Origin: an uncultured Erythrobacter sp.
Lineage (GTDB): Bacteria; Pseudomonadota; Alphaproteobacteria; Sphingomonadales; Sphingomonadaceae
Direction of reading: 5' to 3'
Length of the DNA: 8,858 nt
Assembly: GCA_947258465.1 (NCBI GenBank)
Contig: CAMYIQ010000062.1
Location: 1 to 8,858, forward strand
Under the pieces are notes generated by a model. It searched no databases, was not told the origin of the DNA, and was given only the letters and a program-made list of their open reading frames with translations. A program made the position numbers and the translations under genes. The first letter of the stretch is position 1; every line of letters begins with the position of its first letter. This document shows, piece after piece, positions 1 to 7,184 of this stretch.

Positions 1-1364
1 CCGGCGAGGCCGTGCCCGAGCGCGCCCGCGCGGGCGTCGAATTGGTGCGCGAGGATATCCTCGGCAAGATCGGCACCGATATGGAAGGGCTGGCCGAAGC
101 GCTCGACGACCAGCGCGCGTTTCAGGACCTGACGCTGGACATGCTCCGCCATCTCGACCTGACGCTGCCCGACACTCCCGATCCGAGCGATGCCGAGGAT
201 GGCGACGAGGAAGAGGGAGAAAATCCCGAGGATCAGGAAAGCGACGAGGAAGACGAGGGCGGCGCCGAGCCCGAGGCTGCCGATGCACGCAGCGAGCTCA
301 GCGACGGCGAAGCAGAAGGCGATGCCGATCAGGAGGTCGATGGCGAACAGGAAATGTCCGATGGCGATCCTTCGGACGATGGCGAGGAGGGCATGCAGCC
401 CGTTCGCCCGAACCGCCCGTGGACCGACCTGCCCGACACTTTCGAATACACGGCCTATACCGACAAGTTCGATGAGGAAATCGAAGCGCCCGAACTGTGC
501 GACAATGAGGAGCTGGACCGGCTGCGCGCCTATCTCGACAGCCAGCTTGCAGGCCTTCAGGGCGTGGTCACGCGGCTGGCCAACCGGCTGCAACGCCGCC
601 TTATGGCGCAGCAGAACCGCAGCTGGGATTTCGACCAGGAAGAAGGCCTGCTGGATGCCGCGCGCCTGACCCGCGTGGTCGTCAGCCCCGGCCATGCGCT
701 TTCTTACAAGATGGAGCGCGATACCGAGTTCAAGGATACGGTGGTCACGCTGCTGATCGATAATTCGGGCAGTATGCGCGGGCGGCCGATCTCCATCGCC
801 GCGATCAGCGCCGATATCCTTGCGCGCACGCTGGAGCGCTGCGGGGTGAAGACCGAAATCCTCGGCTTCACCACCCGCGCCTGGAAGGGCGGGCAGAGCC
901 GCGAGGCCTGGCTATCCGACGGTCGCCCCGCCAATCCCGGCCGCCTCAACGATCTGCGCCACATCCTCTACAAGAAGGCCGACGAGCCCTGGCGCCGCGC
1001 GCGCCGCAATCTCGGCCTGATGATGCGCGAAGGGCTGCTCAAGGAGAATATCGATGGCGAGGCGCTGCTCTGGGCGCATGACCGCCTGCTCCGCCGCCCC
1101 GAAGACCGCCGAATCCTCATGGTCATTTCGGACGGCGCGCCGGTCGACGACAGCACGCTGAGCGTCAACCAGGCGGGCTTCCTCGAAAGCCATCTGCGCA
1201 AGGTAATCGACTGGATCGAAAAGCAAAGCCCCGTCCAGCTCGCCGCCATCGGCATCGGCCATGACGTGACCCGCTACTACAAGCGTTCGGTAACGATTAT
1301 GGACGTCGAGCAGCTTGGCGGGACGATCATCGAGCAATTGGCCGATCTGTTCGAGGTGGAGTGA
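1..1364 (+). CDS. cobT: Cobaltochelatase subunit CobT (5' end outside window)
   Basis: CobT works with the AAA+ ATPase CobS and the large subunit CobN to insert cobalt into hydrogenobyrinic acid a,c-diamide in aerobic cobalamin synthesis (family knowledge). The frame is open from base 3, so the gene starts upstream. The in-frame GTG at 12 is not a credible start, because it sits inside conserved CobT sequence and full CobT proteins are roughly 600 residues, against about 453 here. Counting from that GTG, residues about 55-130 form a very acidic Asp/Glu-rich linker typical of CobT. The C-terminal half is a von Willebrand A domain with the MIDAS motif DNSGS at 250-254 and a later SDGAP with Asp374, which are expected metal ligands. 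The protein ends in an acidic tail with TGA at 1362-1364. CobS would be expected upstream, but it is not visible. Identification is firm. Whether it serves B12 synthesis here depends on CobN elsewhere in the genome. Confidence 0.93.
   Translation, partial: GEAVPERARAGVELVREDILGKIGTDMEGLAEALDDQRAFQDLTLDMLRHLDLTLPDTPDPSDAEDGDEEEGENPEDQESDEEDEGGAEPEAADARSELSDGEAEGDADQEVDGEQEMSDGDPSDDGEEGMQPVRPNRPWTDLPDTFEYTAYTDKFDEEIEAPELCDNEELDRLRAYLDSQLAGLQGVVTRLANRLQRRLMAQQNRSWDFDQEEGLLDAARLTRVVVSPGHALSYKMERDTEFKDTVVTLLIDNSGSMRGRPISIAAISADILARTLERCGVKTEILGFTTRAWKGGQSREAWLSDGRPANPGRLNDLRHILYKKADEPWRRARRNLGLMMREGLLKENIDGEALLWAHDRLLRRPEDRRILMVISDGAPVDDSTLSVNQAGFLESHLRKVIDWIEKQSPVQLAAIGIGHDVTRYYKRSVTIMDVEQLGGTIIEQLADLFEVE
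1353..1361 (+). promoter_or_regulatory. Ribosome binding site inside the cobT end, sets a TTG start
   Basis: The stretch GAGGTGGAG covers the last codons of cobT. Its GAGG and GGAG cores lie 9 and 4 bases before the TTG at 1366, and the GGAG lies 10 bases before a second TTG at 1372. No ATG or GTG start in this frame lies close by, so a TTG start coupled to the end of cobT translation is the best reading. Confidence 0.5.
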
Positions 1365-1365
1365 T

Positions 1366-2061
1366 TTGGGATTGAAAGACCGTGAACTTTTCATCCTCTT
1401 ACTATTTTACTTTCTCAGCGGAGCCGCGCTTGGCATTGCAATCGCCAGTGTGGTCAAGATTCCAGCTTTATGCAGCGAGGGCGACGTCGACTGCATCCGG
1501 GAATGGGTGTCCGCGCTTAGTGGATATACTGCTGGCGCAGCAGCTCTAGCAGCGGCATACTTCACTGTGCGCGCTATCTTGAAACAGACTCGGGAAAGCC
1601 GCGAGCAACATGAGGAATTCATGAAGTTCGAGGCATACGAGCGCCTCCTTCTTGTCGAGCAGGTCGGTAATGCGGCGAGTAACGCGCTGGGGACTGTCAC
1701 CCAGATATTCCACGAGTATCATGATGAGACAGTTCCGCAGAATGCTCAGAAGTTGAGATTGTATATCGATGCTGCTGAACACGCGCTAGGTTCGCTTAAT
1801 TCGATAGAGTTTCCTTTGCGCAGGAGTGAAGCGCAAGGAAATCTACCGCCGAGTGAGGTGAGAGCGGAAAATGCACTCCCAGAATTCATCAAATTTGCGA
1901 AAGCGGCGAGCCTACTGCCTGATCGAATGCTTGAAGCGGGTGCCGACGACGAATGCCTTCGAGCTGCCAGTACCCACCTGATGCTGGCTTACGAGGATTT
2001 AAAGCGATTGGTCGAAGATATGCAGTCCTTCCGAAAGAGGTGGGCTCATTTGACCGCCTAA
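1366..2061 (+). CDS. Unrecognised membrane protein, two predicted TM helices
   Basis: I do not recognise a named family. With the TTG start at 1366 the protein has 231 residues; TTG 1372 is the alternative. Residues about 8-30 and 48-72 are hydrophobic and look like two membrane helices. A short N-terminus with Lys4 and Arg6, and a basic stretch after helix 2 (KQTRESREQ), suggest both ends are cytoplasmic. The loop between the helices would then be periplasmic, and it carries Cys36 and Cys43, which could form a disulfide. The remaining 150 or so residues are soluble, charged and probably helical. A second hydrophobic segment with Ser-Ala-Leu-Ser-Gly followed by an Arg/Gln/Glu-rich helix is a layout seen in many unnamed bacterial accessory proteins (recollection). 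The gene begins one base after the cobT stop. It is clearly richer in A/T than its neighbours: bases 1381-1440 are 28/60 G+C, against 43/60 for 2101-2160. Horizontal acquisition is plausible. Confidence 0.75.
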   Translation: MGLKDRELFILLLFYFLSGAALGIAIASVVKIPALCSEGDVDCIREWVSALSGYTAGAAALAAAYFTVRAILKQTRESREQHEEFMKFEAYERLLLVEQVGNAASNALGTVTQIFHEYHDETVPQNAQKLRLYIDAAEHALGSLNSIEFPLRRSEAQGNLPPSEVRAENALPEFIKFAKAASLLPDRMLEAGADDECLRAASTHLMLAYEDLKRLVEDMQSFRKRWAHLTA

Positions 2062-2085
2062 CAGAATGCGAATTGGGATCCGCAA

Positions 2086-2757
2086 ATGAACGTATTCGAA
2101 GCCGTAGCCAGCCGCCGCTCCGTCCGCGCCTTTACTCAGCAGCCGGTCGAGCGCGAAGTGCTCACCCGCATCCTCGAAAAGGCGCAGCGCAGCCCCTCGG
2201 GCGGCAATACGCAGCCGTGGCACGGTATCGTTCTTACCGGCGAGCCGATGCAGGCGCTCTTCGCGCGGATCGCGCAGGAATTTCCCAAAGGCCGCGAGGC
2301 GCATAAGCCCGAATACCATATCTACCCGCCCGAACTCGACGGGGCCTATGAACAGCGCCGCTTCGGCGTGGGCGAGGACCTGTATGGCGCGCTCGAAATC
2401 TCCCGCGAGGAGAAGGGCAAGCGGCTGATGTGGTTTGCCGAGAACTTCCGTGCATTCGGTGCGCCGGTGCTGATGCTGATCCATACGCCCAAATATATGG
2501 GCCCGCCGCAGTGGAGCGATATCGGCATGTGGCTGCAGACCATCGGCCTGTTGTGCCGCGAGGAGGGGCTCGACACCTGTTTCCAGGAAGCCTGGGCGGT
2601 CTATTCGCCGCAGATCCGCGAAGTGGTCGACATTCCCGAGGACCACATCTTCTTTTGCGGCGTCGCCATCGGCTACCGCGACGAAGACGCGGCTGTGAAC
2701 AATTTCGACGTCAAACGTGCCCCGCTGGACGAGAGCGTGCGCTGGGAAGGGTGGTAA
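2086..2757 (+). CDS. Nitroreductase family FMN-dependent oxidoreductase
   Basis: This is a 223-residue flavoprotein of the nitroreductase family, whose members use FMN and NAD(P)H to reduce nitro groups, quinones or similar acceptors in the cytoplasm. The N-terminal RRSVRAF (residues 10-16) and SGGNTQPW (38-45) match the FMN phosphate and ribityl binding regions. The C-terminal GVAIGYRD (192-199) is the usual third family segment. Length is normal. The insert around residues 60-110 and the overall pattern resemble the PnbA/NfnB-like branch, but the true substrate cannot be told. The ATG at 2086 is chosen because the conserved N-terminus starts there. A weak GGGA lies 7 bases upstream. It follows the membrane protein gene by 24 bases, but base composition returns to the GC-rich style of the region. 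Confidence 0.9.
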   Translation: MNVFEAVASRRSVRAFTQQPVEREVLTRILEKAQRSPSGGNTQPWHGIVLTGEPMQALFARIAQEFPKGREAHKPEYHIYPPELDGAYEQRRFGVGEDLYGALEISREEKGKRLMWFAENFRAFGAPVLMLIHTPKYMGPPQWSDIGMWLQTIGLLCREEGLDTCFQEAWAVYSPQIREVVDIPEDHIFFCGVAIGYRDEDAAVNNFDVKRAPLDESVRWEGW

Positions 2758-2764
2758 TTTCCAT

Positions 2765-2792
2765 CGTCATCTCAGCTTGCGCTGGGGTGACG
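2765..2792 (+). repeat. Intergenic palindromic hairpin element
   Basis: The left arm CGTCATCTCAGC (2765-2776) and right arm GCTGGGGTGACG (2781-2792) enclose the loop TTGC. In a + strand transcript all 12 pairs form if two U-G wobbles are allowed. On the - strand the arms have two A-C mismatches but the loop becomes GCAA, a GNRA tetraloop. No run of T follows on either strand, so it is not a classical intrinsic terminator. It resembles the short dispersed palindromes common between genes of sphingomonads (recollection, not checked). It fills most of the gap between the nitroreductase and cysS. Confidence 0.6.
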
Positions 2793-2811
2793 GGATAGTA
2801 TCAGACCCCGC

Positions 2812-4254
2812 ATGACCGACACGCCGCTCAAGCTGTTCAACTCGCTGACTCGCGCAACCGAGGTCTTCGAGCCCGTCCATGAAGGCGAGGCGCGCGTCTA
2901 TTCCTGCGGGCCGACGGTCTACAACTACCAGCACATCGGCAATATGCGTGCCTATGTGTTCGCCGACACGCTGGGGCGGGTGTTGCAGTGGAAGGGCTAC
3001 AAGCTCACCCACGTCATCAACATCACCGATGTCGGCCACCTCACCTCGGATGCTGATGAGGGCGAGGACAAGATGGAGCGGATGGCGGCGAAGGAGGGCA
3101 AATCCGCCTGGGACATCGCGAAGTTCTATCAGGAGGATTTCGAACGCGATCTTGCGCGGTTGAACGTCCAGTCCAAACAGCATCCGCGCGCCACCGAGTT
3201 CGTCGAGGAAATGATCGCTTGGGGCGAGAAGATTGCCTCCGAGCACTGCTACGAACTCGACAGCGGTCTCTATTTCGACGTCTCGACCGTTGCCGACTAT
3301 GGCCGCCTCGCCCGCGCGGTGACCGAGGATGGCGAAGGCCGGATCGATACGGTCGAGGGCAAGCGCAACGCCGCCGATTTCGCCATCTGGCGCAAGACCC
3401 CGGCGGGCGAGACGCGGCAGATGGAATGGGATTCCCCCTGGGGCAAGGGCGCGCCCGGCTGGCATCTCGAATGCTCGGTCATGGGTGAAAAGCTGCTTGG
3501 CTTTCCCTTCGATATCCATACCGGCGGGATCGACCACCGCGAGATCCACCACCCTAACGAAATCGCGCAGAACCAGGCCTTCTGCGGCTGCGGCGGGCTG
3601 GACGACGCCACCCATTCGGGCGCCAAAATCTGGATGCACAACAACTTCCTCGTCGAACGCAGCGGCAAGATGAGCAAGTCGTCAGGCGAGTTCCTGCGGC
3701 TGCAATTGCTGATCGACAAGGGCTATCACCCGCTCGCCTACCGCATGATGTGCCTGCAGGCGCATTACCGCAGCGAGCTGGAGTTCTCGTGGGAGGGGCT
3801 CGGCGCCGCGCTGACGCGGCTCAAGCGGATCGTGATGGCGGGAGAGCGGTTGAAGGACGCGCCCGCAGGTGATCCCTCGCACCAGAAATTCGCTCCTATC
3901 CGCGCGAAATTCGCCGAGGCCATTTCGGACGATCTCAACACCGCGGTTGCCTTGGTCGCGCTCGAAGAGGCGCTGGCGGTCAAGAAAGTCGATGCGAGCA
4001 TCAAGCGCGCGGTGATCGAGGAGATGGACGCCGTCCTCGGCCTCGACCTGTTCGGTCTGACGCGCACCGATCTGCGCATCCGGCCCAAAGACGCCCGGAT
4101 TACCGAAGCCGAAATCGAGGCCGAGCTTATTCGCCGCAAGGAGGCGCGCATGGCCAAAGATTTCGCCACTTCGGACGCGATTCGCGAAAGCCTTGGGGAA
4201 AAAGGCGTCGAGGTGATGGACGGCGACCCGCTCGGTTGGGAATGGAAGCTCTGA
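2812..4254 (+). CDS. cysS: Cysteine--tRNA ligase
   Basis: Class I aminoacyl-tRNA synthetase that charges tRNA-Cys with cysteine using ATP, a cytoplasmic essential enzyme. The 480-residue length is normal. The nucleotide-binding HIGH-type motif reads HIGN at 41-44, after SCGPTVYN. The KMSKS loop is at 286-290. By spacing against the E. coli enzyme, the zinc ligands that select cysteine are Cys32, Cys221, His246 and Glu250, and all are present. The C-terminal helical anticodon-binding part (about 340-480) contains the usual MAKDFATSDAIRESL segment and ends in GWEWKL. ATG 2812 fits the family N-terminus, although no clear ribosome binding site precedes it. A hairpin repeat ends 19 bases upstream. 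The next gene begins two bases after the stop, so cysS may lead an operon running to the aldehyde dehydrogenase. Confidence 0.98.
   Translation: MTDTPLKLFNSLTRATEVFEPVHEGEARVYSCGPTVYNYQHIGNMRAYVFADTLGRVLQWKGYKLTHVINITDVGHLTSDADEGEDKMERMAAKEGKSAWDIAKFYQEDFERDLARLNVQSKQHPRATEFVEEMIAWGEKIASEHCYELDSGLYFDVSTVADYGRLARAVTEDGEGRIDTVEGKRNAADFAIWRKTPAGETRQMEWDSPWGKGAPGWHLECSVMGEKLLGFPFDIHTGGIDHREIHHPNEIAQNQAFCGCGGLDDATHSGAKIWMHNNFLVERSGKMSKSSGEFLRLQLLIDKGYHPLAYRMMCLQAHYRSELEFSWEGLGAALTRLKRIVMAGERLKDAPAGDPSHQKFAPIRAKFAEAISDDLNTAVALVALEEALAVKKVDASIKRAVIEEMDAVLGLDLFGLTRTDLRIRPKDARITEAEIEAELIRRKEARMAKDFATSDAIRESLGEKGVEVMDGDPLGWEWKL
4244..4248 (+). promoter_or_regulatory. Ribosome binding site within the cysS end
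   Basis: GGAAG lies 8 bases before the ATG at 4257, inside the last codons of cysS. It favours that ATG over the in-frame TTG 4236 and ATG 4242, which would overlap cysS and add residues without family support. Confidence 0.45.
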
Positions 4255-4256
4255 CC

Positions 4257-4568
4257 ATGGCCGATCCGCAGACCCTCCTCTGGCAGCATCTCAAGAATAC
4301 GCCGAAGGGCCTGCAATTCGTCCGCGACCACGAGGCCGAGGGGTTCATCCTCCCGCTCTATTGCGCCGAAGCGCATCTCGCGATCGAGGTCGACGACGAT
4401 CCGTTCAAGCCCAAGAACGACGGCGAGCGCGAACGCTGGCAGGAACAGCACCGCGTCGACATCATGCAGGTCCCGCCCAGCCATGTGCGGCGCAATGCCA
4501 GCGAGGTCGCCGCAGCGATCGTCGACATCGCCAGCCGCCGCAAGGAACGGTTTGCGAAAAGTATCTGA
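4257..4568 (+). CDS. Small DUF559-like protein with degenerate nuclease motif
   Basis: The 103-residue protein resembles DUF559, a family with a Vsr/PD-(D/E)XK endonuclease-like fold and mostly unknown function. Matching parts are LLWQHLKN (7-14), the GLQFVRDHE block (18-26), the strand pair FILPLYC (30-36) and LAIEVDD (41-47), and a C-terminal helix from about 81. In typical members the first strand reads like I-V-D-F-x-C and the second ends E-x-D-G, followed shortly by a His. Here the first Asp position is Pro33, Phe is Leu34, the Gly is Asp47, and no His follows. Only Glu44 and Asp46 remain. Catalysis is therefore doubtful (inference). It starts two bases after cysS and ends 31 bases before the dehydrogenase gene, and its codon use is like its neighbours, so it appears to be a maintained resident gene. 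The family call is from memory of the pattern and is moderately sure. Confidence 0.75.
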   Translation: MADPQTLLWQHLKNTPKGLQFVRDHEAEGFILPLYCAEAHLAIEVDDDPFKPKNDGERERWQEQHRVDIMQVPPSHVRRNASEVAAAIVDIASRRKERFAKSI

Positions 4569-4587
4569 AGCGGCAACAGATGGCATC

Positions 4588-4593
4588 GAGGAG
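4588..4593 (+). promoter_or_regulatory. Strong ribosome binding site fixing the start at 4600
   Basis: GAGGAG lies 6 bases before ATG 4600. The same frame is open back to 4483, inside the preceding gene, but the extra 39 residues are a Ser/Ala/Arg-rich shadow with no family match. This site therefore decides the start. Confidence 0.7.
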
Positions 4594-4599
4594 AATTCG

Positions 4600-5538
4600 A
4601 TGACCAAAGCCGTTCTGTCAGCCCTGATCCGTCCGCTGGTCGAGCCGCGCCTGCCCGACTGGGTCGAGCCGTATTGGTTCATGAGCCAGGAGCAGGCGCT
4701 GGACTATGCGCCGGAGGCGGAGATCGGTTGGTTCGACCTCAACGAAAAGGAACCGATGGCAGAGATCGCGCGCGCGGCGACCAGCCTCAAAGGGATGAAT
4801 TCGATCTATGCCGGGCTCGATTTCATGCCGCTCGAGCTGCTCAAGGAACGCGGCGTCACCGTTACCAATGGCGTCGGCATCAACGCCATCACCATTGCCG
4901 AATATGTGGTCATGCTGATGCTCGCCCATGCCAAGGGGTACCGCGATGTCGTGCGCGCGCAGGAGCGGCACGAATGGCTGCTCGACAGCCCGGGCAAGCG
5001 GGAGCTTGCGGGCGAGCGCGTGCTGCTGCTGGGCCTCGGCGCGATCGGCCGACTGGTGAAGACCCGACTCGAGGCCTTCGACATGAAGGTCGTGCCCGTG
5101 CGGCGTTCGGGCGCCGACGGGGCGCTGAAGCCGGGCGAATGGCGCGAAAAACTGGGTGAATTCGACTGGGTCGTGCTCGCGGTCCCCTCGACACCTGAAA
5201 CCAGGCACATGATCGGCGCCATGGAACTCGCCGCGATGCGGCCCAACGGCGTGCTGGTGAACATTGCGCGCGGAGACGTGGTCGATCAGGAGGCGCTGGT
5301 CGAGGCGCTCAAGCAGGACAGGATCGAGGCCGCGTTGCTCGACGTAACCGATCCCGAACCATTGCCCGAAGACCATCCGCTGTGGGACCTCGACAATGCG
5401 CAAGTCACCATGCACCTGTCGGGCCGCGCGCAAACGAAGATGTTCCAGCGCAGCGCCGATCGCTTCATCGAGAATCTCGAACGCTGGCACAGGGGCGAGC
5501 CGGTCGAGCCGCAACTCGATCTCGACCTGGGATACTGA
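4600..5538 (+). CDS. D-isomer-specific 2-hydroxyacid dehydrogenase family protein
   Basis: The 312-residue NAD(P)-dependent oxidoreductase belongs to the family that interconverts 2-oxoacids and D-2-hydroxyacids (for example glyoxylate/hydroxypyruvate reductases and phosphoglycerate dehydrogenase). The Rossmann nucleotide loop is GLGAIG at 145-150. The catalytic trio is complete: Arg224 in NIARGDVVDQ, Glu253 in DPEPLPEDHPLW and His272 in MHLSG. The residue before the His is Met where Pro is usual, a mild change. The N-terminal part carries TNGVGINAITIAEYV (about 88-102), typical of the substrate domain. There is no C-terminal ACT domain, so a SerA role is unlikely. It is followed after 49 bases by an aldehyde dehydrogenase, which hints at a shared hydroxyacid/aldehyde pathway, but the substrate cannot be read from sequence. 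Confidence 0.92.
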   Translation: MTKAVLSALIRPLVEPRLPDWVEPYWFMSQEQALDYAPEAEIGWFDLNEKEPMAEIARAATSLKGMNSIYAGLDFMPLELLKERGVTVTNGVGINAITIAEYVVMLMLAHAKGYRDVVRAQERHEWLLDSPGKRELAGERVLLLGLGAIGRLVKTRLEAFDMKVVPVRRSGADGALKPGEWREKLGEFDWVVLAVPSTPETRHMIGAMELAAMRPNGVLVNIARGDVVDQEALVEALKQDRIEAALLDVTDPEPLPEDHPLWDLDNAQVTMHLSGRAQTKMFQRSADRFIENLERWHRGEPVEPQLDLDLGY

Positions 5539-5587
5539 CGGAACGTCCGCTGGCCTGCCTCCGTTCTGGTGGTGAACAGGAGACGCT

Positions 5588-7021
5588 ATGCCCACGCTCA
5601 AGGAAACCTACCCGCTCTACCTCAACAACACAGCCGCGCAGCCCAACACCGATCTGGAGGTGACCGACAAGTTCACCGGCGAGGTGGCGTTTCGCACTGC
5701 GCTGGCCAGCCCCGAGGTGATCGACGAGGCAATCGCAGGGGCGGTCAGGGCCACCGAGCCGATGGCCCGGCTGGCCAGCTATGAGCGCAAGGCTGTTCTC
5801 GACCATTGCGTCGCGCGCTTTCGCGAACGGTTCGACGAACTGGCCTATGCGCTGTGTGTCGAGGCGGGCAAGCCGATCAAGGATAGCGAAGGCGAGGTCA
5901 CGCGGCTGATCGACACCTTCCAGATCGCCGCCGAGGAATCGACCCGGATGTATGGCGAGGTGATGCCGCTCGATATTTCGGAGCGGGCGAAGGGCTACCA
6001 GTCGATCTGGAAGCGCGTGCCCATCGGGCCGTGCAGCTTCATCTCGCCGTTCAATTTCCCGCTCAATCTCGCAGCGCACAAGATAGCGCCCGCCATCGCG
6101 GTCGGCTGCCCCTTCGTGATGAAGCCCGCGAGCAAGACTCCATTGGGCGCGCTCATTATCGGTGAAATCCTGGCCGAGACCGACTTGCCCAAGGGCGCAT
6201 TCAGCATCCTTCCCGCCAGCCGCGACGGGGCGGACCTGTTCACCACCGATGAACGGCTCAAGCTGCTGAGCTTCACCGGTTCGCCCGCGGTCGGCTGGGA
6301 TCTCAAGGCGCGCTGCGGCAAGAAAAAGGTCGTTCTCGAACTCGGCGGCAATGCGGCGGTGATCGTCGACCACGACGCCGATTTGGGCGATGCGCTCGAA
6401 CGGATCATCTTCGGCGCCTTCTATCAGAGCGGGCAGAGCTGTATTGGCGTCCAGCGCATCATCATCCACGAGGATGTCTACGACCGTTTTAAAGCCATGC
6501 TGGTCGAGAAGACGAAAACCCTCGTCGCGGGCGATCCCAAGGACCGCGATACCTTTATCGGCCCGATGATCTCCGAAGGCGAGGCGCAGCGGCTGAAGGG
6601 CTGGATCGACGAGGCGGTCGAGGGCGGGGCGAGCCTGCTCACCGGCGGCGGATGCGAGGGCAACATGCTCGAGGCGACGCTGCTCGAAGACGTACACAAG
6701 GACGCCAAGGCGCTGAACGAAGAAGCCTTCGGCCCGCTCGCGATCCTGCAGAAGTTCGGCGATTTCGGCGAGGCGCTCGCCGAAGTGAATCGCTCGACCT
6801 TCGGCCTGCAGGCCGGTATCTTCACGCGCGACCTGTTCAAGATGTTCGATGCCTGGGACCGGCTCGAGGTCGGCGGCGTGGTGATCAACGACGTCCCCAG
6901 CTACCGCGTCGACAACATGCCCTATGGCGGCGTGAAGGACAGCGGCCTCGGCCGCGAAGGCATCCGCTTCGCGATGGAAGACATGACCGAAATCCGGAAC
7001 CTGGTGATCCGGCGGGGGTGA
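5588..7021 (+). CDS. Aldehyde dehydrogenase family protein
   Basis: The 477-residue NAD(P)+-dependent enzyme oxidises an aldehyde to its acid. Catalytic residues are all in place: Asn156 in SPFNFPLN, the general base Glu251 in LELGGN, the nucleophile Cys285 in SGQSCIGVQRI, and Glu379 in NEEAFGP for cofactor ribose binding. The QSCIGVQRI style around the cysteine, and the C-terminal segment PYGGVKDSGLGREG, place it near the lactaldehyde / non-phosphorylating glyceraldehyde-3-phosphate group rather than near betaine aldehyde or fatty aldehyde enzymes. That subgroup call is by eye. The start ATG 5588 has AGGAGA at 5578-5583. It is the last gene of the closely spaced + strand run that starts with cysS. 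A 163-base gap follows. Confidence 0.93.
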   Translation: MPTLKETYPLYLNNTAAQPNTDLEVTDKFTGEVAFRTALASPEVIDEAIAGAVRATEPMARLASYERKAVLDHCVARFRERFDELAYALCVEAGKPIKDSEGEVTRLIDTFQIAAEESTRMYGEVMPLDISERAKGYQSIWKRVPIGPCSFISPFNFPLNLAAHKIAPAIAVGCPFVMKPASKTPLGALIIGEILAETDLPKGAFSILPASRDGADLFTTDERLKLLSFTGSPAVGWDLKARCGKKKVVLELGGNAAVIVDHDADLGDALERIIFGAFYQSGQSCIGVQRIIIHEDVYDRFKAMLVEKTKTLVAGDPKDRDTFIGPMISEGEAQRLKGWIDEAVEGGASLLTGGGCEGNMLEATLLEDVHKDAKALNEEAFGPLAILQKFGDFGEALAEVNRSTFGLQAGIFTRDLFKMFDAWDRLEVGGVVINDVPSYRVDNMPYGGVKDSGLGREGIRFAMEDMTEIRNLVIRRG

Positions 7022-7184
7022 TCAGGGCGGGGAGGGCAGTTTTCAGCTTTGGCCGCCTGAAAGCAGTAGTTCCGTTGCCGACCCTATTTGCGGTCGTTCA
7101 GAAAGAGACAAATTCTTCCCGATTTCTGCCGGAGTGGCTGACACAGCGTGCCATCTATCGTACTGAGATAATTGGAGGTCGTGG
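7022..7184 (+). other. Intergenic region before the monooxygenase gene
   Basis: No gene is supported here. A weak inverted repeat, TTTCAG at 7041-7046 and CTGAAA at 7057-7062 with a 10-base loop, lies just after the aldehyde dehydrogenase stop but has no T run, so a terminator is not shown. GGAGGT at 7174-7179 is a strong ribosome binding site 5 bases before ATG 7185. This stretch probably holds the promoter for the next gene, but I could not fit a convincing -35/-10 pair. Composition becomes more A/T-rich from about 7060 onward, matching the following gene. Confidence 0.5.

Noticed and set aside
912..1394. 160-residue open frame on the minus strand across the cobT end
   Set aside because: It is antisense to the conserved VWA domain of CobT and shows no domain of its own.
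2765..2792. Hairpin as an intrinsic terminator for the nitroreductase gene
   Set aside because: The stem is good but no T tract follows on either strand, so it is reported as a palindromic repeat instead.
4618..5601. 327-residue open frame on the minus strand
   Set aside because: It is the antisense shadow of the 2-hydroxyacid dehydrogenase, rich in His, Arg and Asp as such shadows are, with no ribosome binding site or family pattern.
5465..6697. 410-residue open frame on the minus strand
   Set aside because: It lies opposite the aldehyde dehydrogenase, whose catalytic residues are all present. Long antisense frames are expected in GC-rich DNA with strong third-position bias, and the translation matches no family.
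7138..7172. Possible promoter: CTGACA at 7138-7143 and GATAAT at 7167-7172
   Set aside because: The hexamers are 23 bases apart, too far for a standard promoter, and the GATAAT nearly touches the ribosome binding site. No better spaced pair was found.
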